DNA from: Fimbriimonas ginsengisoli
GTDB lineage: Bacteria; Armatimonadota; Fimbriimonadia; Fimbriimonadales; Fimbriimonadaceae
Assembly: GCA_016179045.1 (NCBI GenBank)
Contig: JACOSL010000059.1
Coordinates: 1 to 64,000 of the forward strand
DNA: 64,000 bases
Reading direction: 5' to 3'
The notes beneath the pieces were generated by a model. That model saw only the letters and a list, made by a program, of their open reading frames with translations. It was not told the origin of the DNA and did not search any database. The translations under genes were made by a program, and so were the position numbers. Positions 59,425 through 64,000 of this stretch are shown piece after piece (position 1 is the first letter of the stretch; each line of letters opens with the position of its first letter).

Positions 59425-60735
59425 ATGGTTCGGTTGCGCCTCGTGTCTGCGGTGGCGGTCATCGCGACCCTCGCCACCGTTGGTTCGGCGACGCCTTGGC
59501 CCGATTCTTCCGATCAACCCCTCTCCCTCGAAGCCGCGCTCAAGCTCGCCAAGGAGCGAAACGGCGCGGTGCGCGCGGCGCTCGCCGACCTTGCCGCCGC
59601 CCGAGCCCGCACCCACCAGAGCCTTGCCGCATTTCTGCCTACCCTGACGCCAACCGCACAATACGTGAGCGATCGCCATCAGGTGGATCTCGGAGACGGA
59701 AGCAAGCCGTTCGTCCAATCGGAAGGCTGGGCCACCTCGGCCTCCGCGTCATGGCGACTGCTCGATTCCGGCCAGCGACAGATGAGCTACATGGCAACGA
59801 GACGGGCGGAGGCGGCGGCCGACGCCGGGGCCCTTCAGACGCTGAGGAGCACGCTGTTCGACGTCCACCAGCAATTCCTCGACGCCCTGCGCGCTCAGGA
59901 GCTACTCAAGGTCAGCCAGGGTCAGGCGGAGCTGGCGCGCACCATCTTGGATCAGACCAAGGTGCGGGTCCAGGTGGGCGACGTGGCCAGAAAGGAAATT
60001 CTGCAGGCGCAGGCGGACAGCCTGAACGCGCAGGTGCAGGCGCTCGCGGCCAAGACCGACGTCGACAACGCCCGGGCAACGCTGAAAGCCACGCTCGGAT
60101 GGGAAGCCGCGACCTCGTTGCCACCCCTCGAGCCGACCCGGGAACCATCGACACCGAAACTCCCTACGCTGGCGGAAGTGCTCAAAGTCGGTCTCGCCGA
60201 GCGGCGCGACCTCGTCAGCGCGCGCAGACGAGTCGAGAGCTTGCGGTTCATCAAGCTGCGCGCGGACAGGCAAGCCGGTCCGTTGCTGAGCCTCGACGCG
60301 CGCTACGATCAGGCGGTCTCCCCGGTCTCGCTCGAAGGGCGAAGCGTGGCTCTCACACTCACCGTTCCGTTCTTCGACGGGGGCCTCTCGCGTGCACAGG
60401 CGGAGGAGGCCAAACAGAACTGGATCTCGGCCCTGCGAACGTTTGAGCAAGAGGAGCGGACCGCCGGCGCCGAAATCGAGGCGGCTTACAACGCGGTTGA
60501 AACCAACGCTAACCGGCTCGGGGCCGCACGCGCCGCCCTCGAAGCGGCGCAGACCAATTATCAGGCCGCAGAAGAAGCCCAACGCCTAGGCGCGTCCACC
60601 CTGCTCGACGTGCTCACCGCGCGCGTGACGCTGGCCACCGCCCAGTCCGGCTCCATCCAGGCTCTGCACGATTTCGTGCTCGCAGAAGTGCGACTAAGGC
60701 TCGTGACAGGTCAGCCAATCCCAGGGGAGGCGTAA
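59425..60735 (+). CDS. TolC family outer-membrane channel protein
   Basis: This 436-aa protein has a signal peptide (VRLRLVSAVAVIATLATVGSA) and two repeats of the outer-membrane efflux-protein domain. Each has long alpha-hairpins rich in Ala, Gln and Arg (LSLEAALKLAKERNGAVRAALADLAAARAR; TFEQEERTAGAEIEAAYNAVETNANRLGAARAALEAAQ) separated by beta strands (SWRLLDSG; LTVPFFDGGLSRAQAEEA). TolC homologues form the outer-membrane duct of type I secretion and efflux pumps. It is followed 3 nt later by an ABC ATPase, and a MacB-type permease starts beyond the window end on the other strand. This is direct evidence of an outer membrane. Confidence 0.92.
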   Translation: MVRLRLVSAVAVIATLATVGSATPWPDSSDQPLSLEAALKLAKERNGAVRAALADLAAARARTHQSLAAFLPTLTPTAQYVSDRHQVDLGDGSKPFVQSEGWATSASASWRLLDSGQRQMSYMATRRAEAAADAGALQTLRSTLFDVHQQFLDALRAQELLKVSQGQAELARTILDQTKVRVQVGDVARKEILQAQADSLNAQVQALAAKTDVDNARATLKATLGWEAATSLPPLEPTREPSTPKLPTLAEVLKVGLAERRDLVSARRRVESLRFIKLRADRQAGPLLSLDARYDQAVSPVSLEGRSVALTLTVPFFDGGLSRAQAEEAKQNWISALRTFEQEERTAGAEIEAAYNAVETNANRLGAARAALEAAQTNYQAAEEAQRLGASTLLDVLTARVTLATAQSGSIQALHDFVLAEVRLRLVTGQPIPGEA

Positions 60736-60738
60736 GGC

Positions 60739-61503
60739 TTGCCGGCTGTAATCGAGACCAAGGGGCTTTGCAAGGATTACGCGATGGGCGAGCAGGTCGT
60801 GCACGCCCTGCGCGATGTGAGCGTCACGATCAAGCCGGGCGAGTTCGTCGCGATCATGGGCCCTTCGGGCTCGGGCAAATCCACCTTCATGAATGTGGTC
60901 GGATGCCTGGACCGGCCTACCTCGGGCGAGTATCTGCTGAATGGGGAGGACGTCTCGCCGCTGGGCGACCGGGACCTCGCCGCGATCCGCAACAAGAAGA
61001 TCGGCTTCGTGTTCCAAACGTTCCATCTGCTGGGTCGGTCGACCGCGCTGGCCAACGTGGAACTACCGCTCATTTACGCCGGTGCGGGCAACAAGACGGC
61101 AATGGCGAGGAGGGCGCTCGAAACGGTCGGATTGGCGGACCGGATTAGGCATAGGCCGAACGAACTGTCTGGCGGGCAGCAGCAGCGGGTGGCGATCGCG
61201 CGGGCGATCGTCAACGACCCGATACTCATCCTCGCCGACGAGCCCACCGGCAACCTGGATTCGCGTACCTCCGAGGAGATCATGGCCGTGTTTCAGGAAC
61301 TCAATCGGGCGGGGAAGACGGTGGTGGTCGTCACCCATGAGCCCGACATCGCCCACCACTGCCTTCGGATTCTGCGATTCATCGACGGTCGCATCGTCTC
61401 CGATGAACCTGTGACCAAGCCCTTGGACGCTCGCGACATGCTGGCTGCTATGCCTTACCCGGACGCGGCGCCTGTTGAGGTAGCTCCCGCCTTTCAACTC
61501 TAG
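60739..61503 (+). CDS. ABC transporter ATP-binding protein (LolD/MacB type)
   Basis: This 254-aa ATPase belongs to the MacB/LolD/FtsE group. Walker A is [12 protein letters not shown] (about 42-53), the Q-loop is [17 protein letters not shown], the signature is [16 protein letters not shown], Walker B is [13 protein letters not shown], and the H-loop is [11 protein letters not shown]-terminal extension of about 25 residues follows. TTG 60739 is the start, with AGGGGAGG upstream overlapping the end of the TolC gene. The partner permease (FtsX/MacB fold) is not adjacent; one may be the partial gene at 63.9 kb. Confidence 0.94.
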   Translation: MPAVIETKGLCKDYAMGEQVVHALRDVSVTIKPGEFVAIMGPSGSGKSTFMNVVGCLDRPTSGEYLLNGEDVSPLGDRDLAAIRNKKIGFVFQTFHLLGRSTALANVELPLIYAGAGNKTAMARRALETVGLADRIRHRPNELSGGQQQRVAIARAIVNDPILILADEPTGNLDSRTSEEIMAVFQELNRAGKTVVVVTHEPDIAHHCLRILRFIDGRIVSDEPVTKPLDARDMLAAMPYPDAAPVEVAPAFQL

Positions 61504-62519
61504 GCCGGACCGACCACGAGAATCACAAACGTTCCCGGCACCATGCGAGGTCGGCGCTGGCCCTCGACCGCTTGCGTTTCGGCAGTGGCGAGGTAGATGC
61601 GGTGCGTCGTAGGATCAAGCGCGCAGGTTCTCGCGCCTCGCTGGGTTACCAGGGTTTGAATCACCTGATACTTATCCGGCGATTCCTGCCTCGCGATGGT
61701 GAGGGTGCCCTCTCCGTTGGAACTGAAAACGAGCCCGAGCTTGGGATCGAATACGCACGCGTCCGGCCCCTTCCCGATCGGCACCTCGCCAACCAGCTTG
61801 GACCTCACCGAGTCGGAGACCATCATCCTGCCCCCGTCGCAGACCGAAAACAGCCGTCGATGGGCGGGGTCGAAGCCCAGCCCGGTCGGGCTATCGCCCG
61901 GCTTGATCGACCAATGCTTCAGCACCTTGAGGGATTTGGAATTGAAGCACACGACCTCGTTGGTGTCTTCGACATTGACAAACACCTTGCCGCGCCCGTC
62001 CGCCGCGCAAAACTCAGGCTTGCCACCAAGTGGCACCGAGCCGGCAACCTTGCCCGTCTTGGCATCGACCGCAGTGGCGTCTTTGCTAGCCGCGTTGAAG
62101 GTGAACACGCGCCCGCTCGCGTCATCGAACAGAATAGCGTCGGGGCGGTTGCCGACCTTGACCGCTTCGATTTCCTTTAGCGTAGCGAGGTCGAAAATGG
62201 TGACGCTGTCGTCCCCGCCGTTGCTGGTGAATCCACGGTTGAGCTTGGGGGCAAACACGGCTTGGTGCGCACCCTTGAGACCGCCGATCGTTCCTTCGAC
62301 CTTGCCCGTGTCCGCATTGACCACATCGATGCGGTTGCCTCGAGAGACATAAAGGCGGCGAGAGGCGGGATCCAAGGTGAGATAATCCCAGCCTCCGTCG
62401 CCTCCGATCTTGAAGCGCTCGACTACGGCGAATTGGACAGGCGCTTTGGGTGACGTCACGTTCGCCAACCCGACCACTCCAAGCGACGCCCCCAGCAATA
62501 TCAAGATCGTTCGATTCAT
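61500..62519 (-). CDS. Secreted YncE-like beta-propeller protein
   Basis: This 339-aa protein has a signal peptide ([21 protein letters not shown]) and a seven-bladed YVTN/YncE-type propeller. Blades show [54 protein letters not shown] and [17 protein letters not shown]. Such proteins are periplasmic or surface-bound and often bind DNA, metal or partner proteins, but the function cannot be told from sequence. ATG 62519 has GGGGGC upstream. Its stop shares CTAG with the convergent ABC ATPase gene. Confidence 0.82.
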   Translation of the reverse strand: MNRTILILLGASLGVVGLANVTSPKAPVQFAVVERFKIGGDGGWDYLTLDPASRRLYVSRGNRIDVVNADTGKVEGTIGGLKGAHQAVFAPKLNRGFTSNGGDDSVTIFDLATLKEIEAVKVGNRPDAILFDDASGRVFTFNAASKDATAVDAKTGKVAGSVPLGGKPEFCAADGRGKVFVNVEDTNEVVCFNSKSLKVLKHWSIKPGDSPTGLGFDPAHRRLFSVCDGGRMMVSDSVRSKLVGEVPIGKGPDACVFDPKLGLVFSSNGEGTLTIARQESPDKYQVIQTLVTQRGARTCALDPTTHRIYLATAETQAVEGQRRPRMVPGTFVILVVGPA

Positions 62520-62602
62520 TTTTTTGCCCCCAGTCGAGACCTGCCCGACCATTCCACTGTACGCGATTCGTCAGCAGCCCCGTTCCGCTCCGCGTGGTGC
62601 GC

Positions 62603-62608
62603 TATGAT
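62603..62608 (+). promoter_or_regulatory. -10 box TATGAT, leaderless-type
   Basis: TATGAT is followed by 7 nt (CCCCTTC) and ATG 62616. An alternative ATG at 62604 lies inside the box, so 62616 is the more likely start. Confidence 0.55.
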
Positions 62609-62615
62609 CCCCTTC

Positions 62616-63833
62616 ATGACGCAACAATCCTTGCGCGCTTGGTGGTGGGCCAAGCAGGGGCTCGACGGATCACTCATCGGTAAGACCGCCCGCGAGGCAC
62701 TCCTCCGCGCCGGTTGGAGCCGCTCGGTCGGGGGCGCAAACCCCTACATGTCCGTCTTCGCACGCACCGGCGCTCCTCGCGCCTCGATCGACGCAGAGGC
62801 AGGGAACCTTCAAATCCAAGAGTTGCCCAGTGCTAGGGGCTGCACCCACGTCCTTCCCGCTGAAGACTTCGCGCTCGGCCTGGGGGTGGCACAAGGGAGC
62901 GGAGCGGAGACCGAGATCGTAAACGCTAAGAGGTTCCTGGGGGTGACCGACGAGGAACTGGGCAGGCTGGCAGAGGCGACCTTGCGCGCGCTTGAGGCGG
63001 GTCCGCTCGATCCCAAGCAGATCAAGGACGCAGTCGGCGGGGCCGCGCGAAGCCTGGGGGAAGAAGGCAAGAAGCGGGGGATCAACTCGACCCTGCCGCT
63101 CGTGCTTGGCCGTCTGCAGATCGAGGGCTCGATCCGCCGCGTGCCGATCGAGGGTCGCCTCGATCGGCAACGTTACCGCTATGCGCTTTGGCGTCCCAAT
63201 CCTCTTGCTGGCTTTGGCTTGTCGCGCGAAGAGGCCTTTACTGAGTTGGGCCGCCGCTACTTCAGCTGGATCGGCCCCGCGTCGCTCGGCCACTTTCAAT
63301 GGTTCTCGGGCCTAGGAGTCAAGGCGGCGAGCGAGGCGCTCAACCCACTCGGCCTCGTGCCGGTGGCGGAGGGCACCGATCTTGTTGGGTTCCCATCCGA
63401 CGTTGATGCCCTGCGCTCGTTTGCCCCGCCCAAGGATCCGGTCTACAACCTCGTGGCAAGCCTGGATTCCGTGCTGCTGCTTCGCCGGGACCTTGCCTCG
63501 CTGCTCGACGAGGAAGACAGCGGCCGCGAGACCGCGACCGCTACCGAGCTCAGCCCGATTTCGGGCCTCCAGGACCTGTACTCCAACGCGATCCTCGACC
63601 GCGGGCGACTTATCGGCCTTTGGGAGTTCGAGCCGAGCTCGGGCACGATCGCGTGGACGTGCTTTGTCGAGCGAAACGACGCACTGAAGGCGGAGGTGGC
63701 AAGAACGGAGGCTTTCATCCGCGACCAGCTCGAGGATTGCCGTTCGTTTAGCCTGGACTCGCCCGAAAGCCGCAAGCCGCGCATCGCCAATCTGCGGCTG
63801 CTGGCCGACCGCGAAGCTGCGCCTGTTCGATAG
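62616..63833 (+). CDS. Winged-helix AlkZ/YcaQ-like protein (HTH_42 family)
   Basis: This 405-aa protein has the HTH_42/AlkZ-like fold. Some members are DNA glycosylases that remove bulky or crosslinked bases. It begins QSLRAWWWAKQGLDGSLIGKTAREALLRAGW, has a winged-helix segment RSLGEEGKKRGINSTLPLVLGRLQIEGSIRRV, and ends with a domain containing RGRLIGLWEFEPSSGTIAW. The catalytic QxD/QxQ pattern of AlkZ or YcaQ is not obvious here, so glycosylase activity is uncertain. ATG 62616 is supported by TATGAT. UDG, UvrA, UvrC and a Y-family polymerase are also in the window, but not adjacent. Confidence 0.8.
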   Translation: MTQQSLRAWWWAKQGLDGSLIGKTAREALLRAGWSRSVGGANPYMSVFARTGAPRASIDAEAGNLQIQELPSARGCTHVLPAEDFALGLGVAQGSGAETEIVNAKRFLGVTDEELGRLAEATLRALEAGPLDPKQIKDAVGGAARSLGEEGKKRGINSTLPLVLGRLQIEGSIRRVPIEGRLDRQRYRYALWRPNPLAGFGLSREEAFTELGRRYFSWIGPASLGHFQWFSGLGVKAASEALNPLGLVPVAEGTDLVGFPSDVDALRSFAPPKDPVYNLVASLDSVLLLRRDLASLLDEEDSGRETATATELSPISGLQDLYSNAILDRGRLIGLWEFEPSSGTIAWTCFVERNDALKAEVARTEAFIRDQLEDCRSFSLDSPESRKPRIANLRLLADREAAPVR

Positions 63834-63895
63834 GGTTTGCAGCTGGGACATTTGCCCCCGCGGCCCGCCTGCTCGTCTTCGCCGAACCGAGAGTC

Positions 63896-64000
63896 TCACT
63901 CATACCGCAGGGCCTGGATCGGGTTCAGGCGCGAGGCCTTGCTCGCGGGATATATCCCAAAGAATAGTCCGACACCGGCCGAAACGACGAGGGCCAAGAC
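63896..64000 (-). CDS. FtsX/MacB-type ABC permease, C-terminal 34 residues (partial)
   Basis: This is the 3' end of a minus-strand gene that begins beyond the window. The 34 visible residues include the last membrane helix ([19 protein letters not shown]) and the tail [15 protein letters not shown], the C-terminal signature of MacB/FtsX permeases (YPA..A....P..ALR.E). The stop is TGA at 63896-63898. It could pair with the ABC ATPase at 60.7 kb, which lacks an adjacent permease, but the two are on opposite strands. Confidence 0.85.
   Translation of the reverse strand, partial: VLALVVSAGVGLFFGIYPASKASRLNPIQALRYE

Noticed and set aside
1-64000. CRISPR array, prophage, insertion sequence with transposase, or defence island
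   Set aside because: No regularly spaced repeats, cas genes, integrase, transposase or phage structural genes were found; the window reads as housekeeping and envelope genes.

Overview
This window is GC-rich (about 60-65 % by eye) and almost completely coding, with genes on both strands, short operons and many 4-nt overlaps. It looks like ordinary chromosome rather than a plasmid, phage or genomic island. The lipid A and heptose genes, a TolC-type channel and MnmG/UvrA/UvrC point to a free-living diderm bacterium. The overall flavour (DUF1800, GH57 branching enzyme, M1-HEAT peptidase, many one-off secreted beta-propellers) fits Armatimonadota, possibly Fimbriimonadia. That placement is an inference from memory of similar proteins, not a computed result.

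Layout. 1-460: end of a tRNA-Ile with a small GIY-YIG element attached directly to its CCA end. 0.5-7 kb: a small membrane protein, an Lrp-type regulator with MarC, secreted MsrB, a large secreted Ig-like protein, a small secreted protein, coaD and a coiled-coil protein. 7-13.5 kb: uvrC, a DUF4139-like protein and uvrA. 13.6-21.5 kb: secreted and membrane unknowns, the 5-oxoprolinase operon pxpB-pxpA-pxpC, then dut / zinc-ribbon TPR protein / lipoamide dehydrogenase / queF. 21.4-31 kb: PhoPQ-related hydrolase, Fur-like regulator, a 64-aa basic protein with a strong RBS and terminator, DUF1800, tyrS, fahA, M1 peptidase and a Y-family polymerase. 31.3-39 kb: ileS-lspA cluster, a HIT protein, and the tgt-GH57-lipoprotein operon. 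39-49 kb: serC, DUF554, MscS, then an overlapping envelope cluster (lpxK, acyltransferase, two GT9 glycosyltransferases, rfaE2, PIG-L), followed by ftsY, an unknown, a HIT protein and UDG. 49.9-64 kb: VOC/AraC pair, M50-CBS protease, acuI-like reductase, mnmG operon, moaD and moaE separated by an antisense fRMsr-like gene, TolB-like protein, fmt-def, TolC, an ABC ATPase, a YncE-like propeller, an AlkZ-like protein and the last codons of a MacB-type permease.

Cross-cutting signals. Many apparent first genes have a TANNNT-like box ending 6-7 nt before the start codon and no Shine-Dalgarno sequence, which suggests widespread leaderless transcription. I used this to choose several start codons. 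Several translation-related enzymes lack signature residues: Tgt has lost all three zinc cysteines, TyrRS has TLGW in place of HIGH, and IleRS has HIGT plus only half of its C-terminal zinc knuckle. The Fur-like regulator lacks expected metal-sensing residues. Six convergent gene pairs overlap by exactly 4 nt through shared stop codons (CTAG, CTAA or TTAG).

I see no CRISPR array, rRNA gene, prophage or transposase. The only gap over 300 nt (5208-5540) holds promoter-like and hairpin sequences.
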